Notes under the pieces: generated by a model
What the model was told of the DNA's origin: nothing
Database searches by the model: none
What the model saw: only the letters and a program-made list of their open reading frames with translations
Made by a program: the position numbers and the translations under genes
Shown: positions 1 through 5,851 of the stretch, piece by piece
How the letters are laid out: each line of letters begins with the position of its first letter
Position numbering within the stretch: position 1 is the stretch's first letter
Assembly: GCA_035352555.1 (NCBI GenBank)
Contig: DAOPXW010000064.1
Coordinates: 1 to 10,209 of the forward strand
Origin: UBA2922 sp035352555
GTDB taxonomy: Bacteria > Bacillota > Clostridia > Oscillospirales > Oscillospiraceae
Length of the DNA stretch: 10,209 bases
Direction: 5' to 3'

Positions 1-1005
1 GTCCAGATCGCCCCTGCGGTCCGCGTCGGCGTCGGTGAGGAGTTTGGTATCCCCGCCAGCACCCCTGTTATCGGTAAGATTGTCACCGCGCTCAAGATGA
101 TGGGAGTCGACTATGTGTTTGATACCTCCCTTACCGCCGACCTCACCATCATGGAGGAGTCCGCCGAATTCTTTGAGAAGCTCAAGAACGGGGATAAGCT
201 GCCGATGTTTACCTCTTGCTGCCCCGGCTGGATCAAGCATATTGAAAAAACCTATCCGCAGATCATGCCTCAGGTGTCCACCTGCGGCTCCCCGATGGAG
301 ATGTTCGGCGCGCTGATTCGCCAGCAGTATAAGGGTGAACCTCTGTATTCCGTGGCGGCCATGCCATGCTCCGCGAAAAAGATGGAGGCTGCCCGCCCCG
401 AGCTTGAGAAGGACGGGGAGCGCCTGATCGACCTTGTGATCACGAGCCAGGAGATTGTCCGGATGATCAGGGAGGTCGGCATTGACTTTGCGAAGCTGCC
501 CGATACCGCTCCGGATGAACCTTTTGCCCCCTACACCGGCGGCGGCGTCATTTTCGGTGTTACCGGCGGCGTGACCGAGGCCGTCATCCGCAAGGTCCTG
601 GGCGATACCTCCGACGCCACCATGGCCTCCGTCGCGGAGTGCGGCGTCCGCGGGCTCGACGGCATCAAGGCCTTCGAGGTCACGGCGGGCGATACCACGC
701 TGCGCATAGCCGTGGCGAACGGGCTTGGAAACGCGGATAAGCTCATTGAAAAGGTGGAGTCCGGCGAGGAAGCCTTCGACTTTATCGAAGTCATGGCCTG
801 CCCGGACGGCTGCATCGGCGGCGGCGGACAGCCTCCCGCGTGCAATGCCCGCAAGGAGGAGCGCTATCAGGGCATCTTTGAGGCCGATAAGGAATGCGCC
901 CTCAGGAGTTCCGAACAGAACCCGGCGCTGGATGGCATATACAAGCTGCTTAACGGCCGTGCGCACGAGCTGCTGCACATCCACTATCCAGATCACAACA
1001 GATAA
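1..1005 (+). CDS. hydA: [FeFe]-hydrogenase catalytic subunit, C-terminal part (5' end outside window)
   Basis: Catalyses reversible H2 production/oxidation at the H-cluster, in the cytoplasm. The frame is open from base 1 and gives 334 residues of the H-cluster domain; any N-terminal Fe-S domains lie upstream, so it is unclear whether this is a ferredoxin-linked or an NADH-linked bifurcating enzyme. Residues 4-8 (APAVR) begin the conserved core. The three signature motifs follow: TSCCPGW (71-77, with cluster Cys74 and proton-transfer Cys73), MPCSAKK (121-127, Cys123 and Lys126) and MACPDGCIGGGGQP (265-278, Cys267 and Cys271). The proton-path acids in TIMEE (49-53) are present, and the end, GRAHELLH, is the usual one for the family. 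Alignment from memory with Clostridium pasteurianum CpI is close throughout. Two oddities: Met99 where CpI has second-sphere Gln325, and Asp269 in the third motif where Gly is usual. A strong terminator follows, so it is the last gene of its transcript. Confidence 0.95.
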   Translation, partial: VQIAPAVRVGVGEEFGIPASTPVIGKIVTALKMMGVDYVFDTSLTADLTIMEESAEFFEKLKNGDKLPMFTSCCPGWIKHIEKTYPQIMPQVSTCGSPMEMFGALIRQQYKGEPLYSVAAMPCSAKKMEAARPELEKDGERLIDLVITSQEIVRMIREVGIDFAKLPDTAPDEPFAPYTGGGVIFGVTGGVTEAVIRKVLGDTSDATMASVAECGVRGLDGIKAFEVTAGDTTLRIAVANGLGNADKLIEKVESGEEAFDFIEVMACPDGCIGGGGQPPACNARKEERYQGIFEADKECALRSSEQNPALDGIYKLLNGRAHELLHIHYPDHNR

Positions 1006-1020
1006 ACCAGAGTTTTTCTA

Positions 1021-1053
1021 CAGCGCCCGGATGAGATCCGGGCGCTGTTTTTT
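1021..1053 (+). terminator. Intrinsic terminator after the hydrogenase gene
   Basis: A perfect 12-bp GC-rich stem (1021-1032 with 1036-1047) closes a 3-nt GAG loop and runs directly into six T residues (1048-1053). It starts 16 nt after the hydrogenase stop codon and ends just before the promoter of the MgtC-like pair, separating the two transcription units. Confidence 0.93.
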
Positions 1054-1056
1054 CTG

Positions 1057-1085
1057 TGGAAAAATCGACTTACCCACTGTATAAT
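1057..1085 (+). promoter_or_regulatory. Sigma-A type promoter of the MgtC-like gene pair
   Basis: A perfect -10 box TATAAT lies at 1080-1085, with a 4/6 -35 box TGGAAA at 1057-1062 and a 17-nt spacer. The predicted start near 1092 leaves a leader of only about 24 nt before the ATG at 1116, too short for a magnesium riboswitch, although several MgtC-linked genes in other bacteria have long regulatory leaders. Confidence 0.7.
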
Positions 1086-1115
1086 ATAAAAAAAGTAACA
1101 GGGGGAGGAACAGCT

Positions 1116-1826
1116 ATGGCCGATGTACAGGAATTGACGGTCTGGAGTATGATGCTGCGGCTGCTTCTGGCGGTGGCCGCCGGCGGACTGATCGGACTGG
1201 AACGCGAGACAAAACACCGCGCGGCGGGCTTTCGCACCTATATGCTGGTGGCGCTGGGCGCCACGGTGACCATGCTGCTGGCCCAATATCTCAGCTGGAT
1301 GGTGGAAGGTCCCTGGCTGCATCTGGTAAAAAACGTCGTGCCCACAGATGTGTCCCGGCTGGGGGCGCAGGTGATCAACGGCGTGGGCTTTCTGGGCGCG
1401 GGCACCATCATCGTCACCCACCGGCAGGAGATCCAGGGGCTGACCACGGCGGCGGGTCTGTGGGCCTCGGCCTGCATGGGCCTGGCCATCGGCGTGGGGT
1501 TTTATACCTGCCTGATCACGGGCGTGGTGCTGATCCTGCTGTGCATGGTGCTGTTTTCCCCCATGGAAAACGCCATCCATGCCACCTCCCGCAGCATGAA
1601 TATCTATGTGGAGCTGACGGGCATCGGCGATCTCGGCGCGCTGACCCACGGCATCAAGGCTCAGGGCTGTACGATCTATGATTTGGAACTGAACAAGAGC
1701 GGCGAAGGCGGCGCCCGCCGCCTGTCCGCCATCTACACCGTGAGCCTGCAGAAAAAGCAGGAGCACGCGGAACTCCTGGCCCGCCTCTCCGCGGTGGACG
1801 GCGTGGTCAGCATTGAAGAAAACTGA
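1116..1826 (+). CDS. MgtC/SapB family membrane protein, copy 1
   Basis: 236-residue inner-membrane protein of the MgtC/SapB family. Family members are linked to growth at low Mg2+, and Salmonella MgtC modulates the F-type ATPase; the role in Clostridia is not established. Membrane segments are seen at about residues 11-27, 41-60, 84-101, 110-128 and 130-148. The family signatures are GGLIGLERE (23-31) and RLGAQVINGVGFLGAGTI (81-98), followed by GLTTAAGLW (108-116). Residues from about 160 form a soluble C-terminal ACT-like domain. The ATG at 1116 was chosen because a strong site, GGGGGAGG (1101-1108), precedes it by 7 nt; an in-frame GTG at 1056 lies inside the promoter and is unlikely. The stop is 15 nt before the start of a paralogue, with which it probably forms an operon and perhaps a hetero-oligomer (inference). 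Confidence 0.93.
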   Translation: MADVQELTVWSMMLRLLLAVAAGGLIGLERETKHRAAGFRTYMLVALGATVTMLLAQYLSWMVEGPWLHLVKNVVPTDVSRLGAQVINGVGFLGAGTIIVTHRQEIQGLTTAAGLWASACMGLAIGVGFYTCLITGVVLILLCMVLFSPMENAIHATSRSMNIYVELTGIGDLGALTHGIKAQGCTIYDLELNKSGEGGARRLSAIYTVSLQKKQEHAELLARLSAVDGVVSIEEN

Positions 1827-1841
1827 AAGGGGGAGAAGAAC

Positions 1842-2531
1842 TTGCTGCACGTATTCGACTTTATGCGGGAGATGACCACGCTCTCCGTGGTACTGCGGAT
1901 GTTGCTGGCCTTCCTGTGCGGCGGCGTCATCGGCCTCGAGCGCGAATATAAGCACCGCCCGGCGGGCTTCCGCACCCATATCCTCATCTGCCTGGGTGCG
2001 GCCATGACCACCCTCACCAGCCAGTATCTCTACCTCACCATGCAGATGTACACCGATGTGGCCCGCCTGGGCGCGCAGGTTATCGCGGGTATCGGCTTCA
2101 TCGGCGCGGGCACCATCGTCGTCACCCGCCAGCGGAGAGTGAAGGGCCTGACCACGGCGGCGGGGATGTGGACCTCGGCGATCATCGGGCTGGCCTGCGG
2201 CGCGGGCTATGTGGAGTGCGCCATTTTTGCCACGCTGCTGGTGATGGCGGCGGAAATGCTGCTGATCCGGCTGGAATACCGGGTGGCCTCCGGGGCGCGG
2301 GAAATGAACATCTATGTGGAATATACCGAGGCCGACCGGATGACGGAGATCCTGCAGGGCCTCCGGGCGGAGAAGGTGCGGATCACCAATCTGGAAATCT
2401 CCCGCCGGGTGGAGGGCGACCGGCGCTACAGCGCGGTCGTGTCCCTCGGCAATCTTCGGGGCATCCCCGCGGAGCGGCTTCTCAGCCGCTTGGAAGCCAT
2501 GGACGATGTGCTGCTGGTGGAGGAAATGTAA
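1842..2531 (+). CDS. MgtC/SapB family membrane protein, copy 2
   Basis: 229-residue paralogue of the preceding gene with the same architecture: five hydrophobic segments within residues 14-146, the motifs GGVIGLERE (27-35), RLGAQVIAGIGFIGAGTI (75-92) and GLTTAAGMW (102-110), and a C-terminal ACT-like domain from about 155 that begins with the shared MNIYVE motif. Compared with copy 1 it lacks about ten residues in the loop between the second and third membrane segments. The chosen start is a TTG at 1842, 6 nt after the site AGGGGGAG (1828-1835); an ATG at 1863 is in frame but has no good ribosome binding site. The two proteins look like an old tandem duplication, because conservation is concentrated in the motifs while loops and C-terminal domains differ. 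The gene ends at a bidirectional terminator. Confidence 0.92.
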   Translation: MLHVFDFMREMTTLSVVLRMLLAFLCGGVIGLEREYKHRPAGFRTHILICLGAAMTTLTSQYLYLTMQMYTDVARLGAQVIAGIGFIGAGTIVVTRQRRVKGLTTAAGMWTSAIIGLACGAGYVECAIFATLLVMAAEMLLIRLEYRVASGAREMNIYVEYTEADRMTEILQGLRAEKVRITNLEISRRVEGDRRYSAVVSLGNLRGIPAERLLSRLEAMDDVLLVEEM

Positions 2532-2536
2532 GACTC

Positions 2537-2575
2537 AAAAAAATTCCGGCGCGAGCGTTTCGCGCCGGAATTTTT
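2537..2575. terminator. Bidirectional intrinsic terminator between convergent units
   Basis: A 16-bp perfect stem (2539-2554 with 2560-2575) encloses a 5-nt loop. A run of seven A residues (2537-2543) on the left and five T residues (2571-2575) on the right give a U-tract on either strand. It sits 5 nt after the second MgtC-like gene and 12 nt beyond the end of bofA on the other strand, so it can end both transcripts. Confidence 0.92.
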
Positions 2576-2587
2576 GGTAACTATGTA

Positions 2588-2851
2588 CTAGAGCAGGTAT
2601 TTCACCAGCAGCAGCAGGACCACCCCTGGCACGCCCAGAATGCCGGCCACCAGGGCGTTGATCCAGTTTACCCCCAGCGATACGCCCACAAAGCCGCCCA
2701 GCCAGTTCACCACGAACAGGATCACAAAGCCCATGAGCCCGTTGAGCAGCAGCTTCACCGCGATCTTCAGCGGGGTTTTCAGCAGCTTGAAAAGCAGCAG
2801 CAGAGCGCCCAGCGCGACCACGACGATGAGGATGGTGTAAAGATTATCCAT
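2588..2851 (-). CDS. bofA: Pro-sigma-K processing inhibitor BofA family protein
   Basis: 87-residue membrane protein, the same length as Bacillus subtilis BofA. In B. subtilis, BofA with SpoIVFA holds the intramembrane protease SpoIVFB inactive in the outer forespore membrane until the forespore signals, which delays sigma-K activation. Two hydrophobic segments (residues about 5-22 and 36-56) precede a conserved C-terminal block, VNWLGG (48-53) then VNWINALVAGILGVPG (61-76) and a hydrophobic tail. Asn49 and Asn62 align with B. subtilis Asn48 and Asn61, which I recall as important for inhibition; the position of Thr64 is Asn65 here. The ATG overlaps the stop of the upstream yaaL-like gene by 8 nt, with an AGGAGGG site (plus coordinates 2860-2866) 8 nt before it, so the pair is co-transcribed and probably translationally coupled. 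The yaaL-bofA order matches Bacilli and many Clostridia. Confidence 0.9.
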   Translation of the reverse strand: MDNLYTILIVVVALGALLLLFKLLKTPLKIAVKLLLNGLMGFVILFVVNWLGGFVGVSLGVNWINALVAGILGVPGVVLLLLVKYLL

Positions 2852-3080
2852 CGGTATTTCCCTCCTGCGGATAGAGCGCCTTCAAGTCCTTCACGGCGCA
2901 GTTGTAGCGCGACTGAAGAGCGCTGATTTCATAGATGGCGGCGTCCATCACGGCGTGATCCGTGATGTTGTCAAAGGCCGACCAGGCGCAGTCAAGCTTG
3001 TCCCGGATGTCGCCGATCTCGCCGCGGACCCGGGCCCGCTCGGCCTTCAGCATTTTTTTTTCTTTGCGTTTTTCAGACAT
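2844..3080 (-). CDS. yaaL: YaaL-like DUF2508 family protein
   Basis: 78-residue soluble, highly charged, probably helical protein of unknown function. The C-terminal half, with the pattern D..IYE...LQSRYN (about residues 46-59), is the recognisable DUF2508 (YaaL) part; the first 20 residues are rich in Lys, Arg and Glu. The assignment rests on this motif and on its position directly before bofA, where yaaL sits in Bacillus subtilis; there recR lies upstream, but here the upstream 440 bases have no gene. The ATG (plus 3078-3080) is preceded at 7 nt by GGGAGG (plus 3088-3093), which lies in the loop of a 9-bp hairpin. A possible but weak promoter on this strand has TATAGA at plus 3113-3118 and a poor -35 region 17 nt away. 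Confidence 0.8.
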   Translation of the reverse strand: MSEKRKEKKMLKAERARVRGEIGDIRDKLDCAWSAFDNITDHAVMDAAIYEISALQSRYNCAVKDLKALYPQEGNTDG

Positions 3081-3109
3081 GGAAAAGCCTCCCGAAAGTA
3101 CTTTTCCAT
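3079..3109 (-). promoter_or_regulatory. Hairpin over the yaaL ribosome binding site and start codon
   Basis: A 9-bp perfect inverted repeat (3079-3087 with 3101-3109) flanks 13 nt. In the yaaL mRNA the 3' arm covers the first two bases of the AUG, and the Shine-Dalgarno GGGAGG is exposed in the loop. It may modulate translation or, as DNA, act as an operator. The structure is seen in the sequence; any function is inferred. Confidence 0.4.
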
Positions 3110-3189
3110 TAGTCTATACAGTATGCGGGAAAATTAAACGAAATGCCGGGTTTTTCCATGCGTAGCCGCGCAAGGGCAGCATATACTAT

Positions 3190-3427
3190 TCTCGGACAAA
3201 GCAAACGGTGTCCGGCAGGGTTTTTATCAAACGAAGCTCAAAGCCGGTGCGTGTTCTCAAAGGACATTGCGAATGGCTGTGTTTCCGCCATTGCGGCGGA
3301 CACTACCGGGCGGAGCGACAGGCCGTATCGCGTGGATACGGATTCCTCCTTCAGCCGTGCCTTGTCAAGCGCCGGAATTTCTTCCGGTACGGGCGGGATT
3401 GTCGAAAGACAATCCCGCTTTGCTTTT
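3190..3427 (+). ncRNA. Candidate structured small RNA or repeat-derived element, ending in a terminator
   Basis: This stretch has no gene I can recognise, yet it is dense in hairpins on the plus strand: 3193-3198 with 3209-3214 (6 bp), 3285-3289 with 3295-3299 (5 bp, extendable past a bulge), 3323-3329 with 3335-3341 (7 bp), 3372-3377 with 3382-3387 (6 bp), and the 11-bp terminator stem at 3393-3418. A terminator placed just before the next promoter implies a plus-strand transcript ending here. I could not match it to 6S, tmRNA, SRP or RNase P RNA by their conserved cores. A -10-like TATACT at 3182-3187 has no good -35 box, so the 5' end is a guess. The plus frame is open through the region, but the predicted peptide has no family resemblance or start signal. 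It could instead be a remnant of a dispersed intergenic repeat. Confidence 0.33.
3393..3427 (+). terminator. Intrinsic terminator with GAAA tetraloop
   Basis: A perfect 11-bp stem (3393-3403 with 3408-3418) is closed by a GAAA (GNRA-type) loop at 3404-3407 and followed by TTTGCTTTT (3419-3427). The minus strand has no matching T-run, so it works in the plus direction only. No recognised plus-strand gene precedes it nearer than 2531, which already has its own terminator, so it argues for an unannotated transcript ending here. Confidence 0.75.
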
Positions 3428-3430
3428 GGC

Positions 3431-3459
3431 TTGAAATTTTGCCGCGGGTACGGTATACT
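3431..3459 (+). promoter_or_regulatory. Sigma-A type promoter of the topoisomerase operon
   Basis: The -35 box TTGAAA (3431-3436) and -10 box TATACT (3454-3459) each match consensus at 5/6 and are separated by 17 nt. A start near 3466 gives a leader of about 55 nt. It follows the terminator at 3393-3427 and is the only good promoter seen before the five-gene operon. Confidence 0.78.
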
Positions 3460-3520
3460 ATATAAGTTAAAATATGCGGTGAAATATCCACAATATCTTG
3501 TATTTGCGAGGAAGAGAACC

Positions 3521-5515
3521 ATGACGAAAGCAAACCCCGAATATGGCAACGACAGTATCTCCCAGCTCAAGGGCGCGGACCGCGTCCGCCGCCGGCCGGG
3601 CGTTATCTTCGGCTCCGACGGGCTGGAGGGCTGCGAACACGCTGTTTTCGAGATCCTTTCCAACTCCATCGACGAAGCCCGCGAGGGACACGGTGACATT
3701 ATAACACTCACCCGCTTCGCCGACAAGTCCGTCGAAGTGGAGGATTTCGGCCGGGGTTGCCCTATGGACTGGAACCCGGTGGAAAAACGCTACAACTGGG
3801 AGCTGGTGTACTGCGAGCTGTATGCCGGAGGCAAGTATAAAAACGACGAGGGCGAGAGCTACGAATACTCGCTGGGCCTCAACGGCCTCGGCTCCTGCGC
3901 CACGCAGTATGCCTCGGAATTTATGGACGTCACCGTCTGGCGGGACGGCAATAAATACGAGATGCACTTCAAAAAGGGCAAGCCCTGCGGGAAAAAGGGG
4001 GAGGAACTGATCGTCACGCCCGCCGACCGCAAAAAGACCGGTACCACCACCCGCTGGCGGCCCGATATCGACGTCTTTACCGACATCGACATCCCGGTGG
4101 AGTATTTTGAGGACATCCTCCGGCGGCAGGCCGTGGTCAACGCGGGTGTCACCTTCCGCTTCCGCAGCGAGGTCAACGGCAGATTCGAGACGAAGGACTA
4201 CCGCTACGAGCACGGCATATTGGATTATGTAAACGAAGTCGCCGGAGAGGGCGCGCTCACCGCGCCGGAGTTCATCGAATGCGAGCGCAGGGGCCGCGAC
4301 CGGCCGGACAAGCCGGACTACAAGGTCAAAATCTCTGCGGCTTTCTGCTTTTCCAACAAGGTCAATCTCACGGAATATTACCACAACTCCTCCTGGCTGG
4401 AGCATGGCGGCAGCCCGGAGAAGGCCACCCGCAACGGCTTCGTCTACGCCATCGACGCCTATCTCAAAAAGCTGGGCAAATACCAGAAAAATGAATCCAA
4501 GATCACCTTCCAGGACGTGCAGGACTGTCTGGCGCTGGTGACCAACTGCTTCTCCACCCAGACCTCCTACGAAAACCAGACCAAAAAGGCCATTACGAAT
4601 AAGTTCATTCAGGACGCCATGACGGATTTCTTCAAGGAGCAGCTGGAGATCTATTTCATCGAGAACAAGCCCGAGGCCGACCGCATCGCCGAGCAGGTGC
4701 TGATTAACAAGCGCTCCCGGGAGACGGCGGAGAAGGCCCGGCAGGGCATGAAGAAAAAGCTTACCGGCTCCATCGACATCGCCAACCGCGTGCAGAAATT
4801 TGTGGACTGCCGCAGCAGGGACACCGGCGTGCGGGAAATCTACATCGTGGAGGGCGATTCCGCCCTGGGCGCCTGCAAGCAGTCGAGAAACGCGGAATTT
4901 CAGGGCCTGATGCCGGTGCGGGGCAAAATACTCAACTGTCTCAAGGCGGACTTCGTGCGCATTTTCAAAAGCGAGATCATCACCGACCTGCTGAAGGTGC
5001 TGGGCTGCGGCGTGGAGGTGCGGGACAAGCACACCAAGGACCTGGCCGATTTCGACGTGAACAACCTCCGCTGGAACAAGGTCATCATCTGCACCGACGC
5101 CGATGTGGACGGCTACCAGATCCGCACGCTGATTCTCACCATGCTGTACCGTCTGGTGCCCACGCTCATCCGGGAGGGTTACGTTTACATCGCGGAATCC
5201 CCGCTCTATGAGATCGAATGCAGGGGCAAAACCTGGTTTGCCTATACCGACCGGGAAAAGACCGACATCGTGGAAAGCTTCGGCGGCGCGAAATGCACCA
5301 TTAACCGCTCCAAGGGCCTCGGCGAGAACGACCCGGAGATGATGTGGCTGACCACCATGAACCCCGACACCCGCCGGCTCATCCGGGTCATGCCCGAGGA
5401 CGCCGAGCGCATGGACGAGGTGTTCGATCTGCTGCTGGGCGACAATCTGGACGGCCGCAAGGAGCACATTGCCGAGCAGGGCTACCTGTATCTCGACATG
5501 GCCGATATTTCGTAA
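3521..5515 (+). CDS. Type IIA topoisomerase B subunit (GyrB/ParE-like, divergent)
   Basis: 664-residue ATPase and TOPRIM subunit, expected to pair with the A subunit at 5852 in an A2B2 enzyme that passes one DNA duplex through another. The GHKL ATPase motifs are present: E..SNSIDEA (44-53, with Glu44 and Asn48), DFGRGCP (75-81, with Asp75), GGK (103-105) and the lid GLNGLG (119-124). QTK (353-355) is the ATP-contacting loop of the transducer domain. The TOPRIM domain has EGDSA (444-448), DADVDG (526-531, Mg2+ ligands) and KGLGEND (598-604). Several spots depart from canonical GyrB: VIFGS instead of MYIGS, GLNGLG instead of GLHGVG, and LGACKQSR instead of GGSAKQGR. It has no large insertion in the TOPRIM region. 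The ATG at 3521 follows a GAGGA site (3508-3512) by 8 nt; the frame is open far upstream, but that part contains a terminator and the promoter, so it is not coding. This looks like the second, non-housekeeping type II pair of many Clostridia. Confidence 0.9.
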   Translation: MTKANPEYGNDSISQLKGADRVRRRPGVIFGSDGLEGCEHAVFEILSNSIDEAREGHGDIITLTRFADKSVEVEDFGRGCPMDWNPVEKRYNWELVYCELYAGGKYKNDEGESYEYSLGLNGLGSCATQYASEFMDVTVWRDGNKYEMHFKKGKPCGKKGEELIVTPADRKKTGTTTRWRPDIDVFTDIDIPVEYFEDILRRQAVVNAGVTFRFRSEVNGRFETKDYRYEHGILDYVNEVAGEGALTAPEFIECERRGRDRPDKPDYKVKISAAFCFSNKVNLTEYYHNSSWLEHGGSPEKATRNGFVYAIDAYLKKLGKYQKNESKITFQDVQDCLALVTNCFSTQTSYENQTKKAITNKFIQDAMTDFFKEQLEIYFIENKPEADRIAEQVLINKRSRETAEKARQGMKKKLTGSIDIANRVQKFVDCRSRDTGVREIYIVEGDSALGACKQSRNAEFQGLMPVRGKILNCLKADFVRIFKSEIITDLLKVLGCGVEVRDKHTKDLADFDVNNLRWNKVIICTDADVDGYQIRTLILTMLYRLVPTLIREGYVYIAESPLYEIECRGKTWFAYTDREKTDIVESFGGAKCTINRSKGLGENDPEMMWLTTMNPDTRRLIRVMPEDAERMDEVFDLLLGDNLDGRKEHIAEQGYLYLDMADIS

Positions 5516-5527
5516 GGAGGCGCGGCA

Positions 5528-5830
5528 ATGAAATATTTTACCGCCGTAAAGCTCACCAAGGGCCTGGCCATCGCCTCCGCCGTGCTGTGCGTGGGCGGAC
5601 TGATGTTCACCGGCAATCTCTCCGCGCTGCGCGCCGTGCTCACCGCGGCGGCGCTGCTGTGTCTGGTTTCGGCCCTCATCGTCACGCTGACCTTCTGCAA
5701 ATGCCCCAACTGCGGCAAGCACATCTTTTTCGGCGCGGCCAAGGTGGTATACTGCCCCAACTGCCGCCGCAGTCTGGAGACCGGCAAAAAGGTCAGCAAG
5801 AAGAGAGCCAACAGCACATTCAAAAAATAA
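5528..5830 (+). CDS. Small membrane protein with C-terminal zinc ribbon
   Basis: 100-residue protein of unknown function. Two hydrophobic segments (about residues 12-28 and 36-56) form a hairpin-like membrane anchor with a short loop. A cytoplasmic zinc ribbon follows, CPNC at 59-62 and CPNC at 76-79, and then a Lys/Arg-rich tail (GKKVSKKRANSTFKK), which could contact nucleic acid or lipid headgroups (inference). A full Shine-Dalgarno, GGAGG (5516-5520), abuts the stop of the upstream subunit and lies 7 nt from the ATG. With gaps of 12 and 21 nt on either side it is clearly in the same operon, between the B and A topoisomerase subunits, which normally abut each other. That position suggests a role linked to the enzyme, for example membrane tethering, but the sequence does not prove it. 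I recognise no named family. Confidence 0.85.
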   Translation: MKYFTAVKLTKGLAIASAVLCVGGLMFTGNLSALRAVLTAAALLCLVSALIVTLTFCKCPNCGKHIFFGAAKVVYCPNCRRSLETGKKVSKKRANSTFKK

Positions 5831-5851
5831 TTACGGGAAGGATCGCCGCCC

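Noticed and set aside
1056..1115. GTG start at 1056 for the first MgtC-like protein
   Set aside because: It lies in the promoter, upstream of the -10 box, and has no ribosome binding site; the ATG at 1116 has a strong one.
993..1979. Long minus-strand open frame (328 codons) opposite the MgtC-like pair
   Set aside because: It runs through the terminator and promoter, has His/Gln-rich low-complexity content typical of the antisense of GC-rich genes, and overlaps two well-supported genes.
3117..3126. Minus-strand CATACTGTA resembling a sigma-K type -10 (CATAnnnTA) before yaaL
   Set aside because: The pattern is short and degenerate and no matching -35 was convincing, so sporulation control of the pair cannot be claimed from it.
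3182..3187. TATACT as -10 box for the candidate small RNA
   Set aside because: No acceptable -35 hexamer occurs 16-18 nt upstream and there is no extended -10 element, so it was not listed as a promoter.
3484..3492. DnaA-box-like ATATCCACA in the leader of the topoisomerase operon
   Set aside because: It is a single 8/9 match. One or two such matches are expected by chance in 10 kb on two strands, and there is no cluster of boxes or AT-rich unwinding region.
3143..3520. N-terminal extension of the topoisomerase B subunit to an ATG at 3143
   Set aside because: The extension would translate through the intrinsic terminator at 3393-3427 and the promoter at 3431-3459, adds about 126 residues unlike any GyrB N-terminus, and the ATG at 3521 has a suitable ribosome binding site.
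3467..5722. Minus-strand open frame of 751 codons opposite the topoisomerase B subunit
   Set aside because: It is an antisense shadow of a clear coding gene, with no family motifs, and it lacks a ribosome binding site; the same holds for the long minus-strand frames at 5831-7405, 7995-8936 and 8801-10138.
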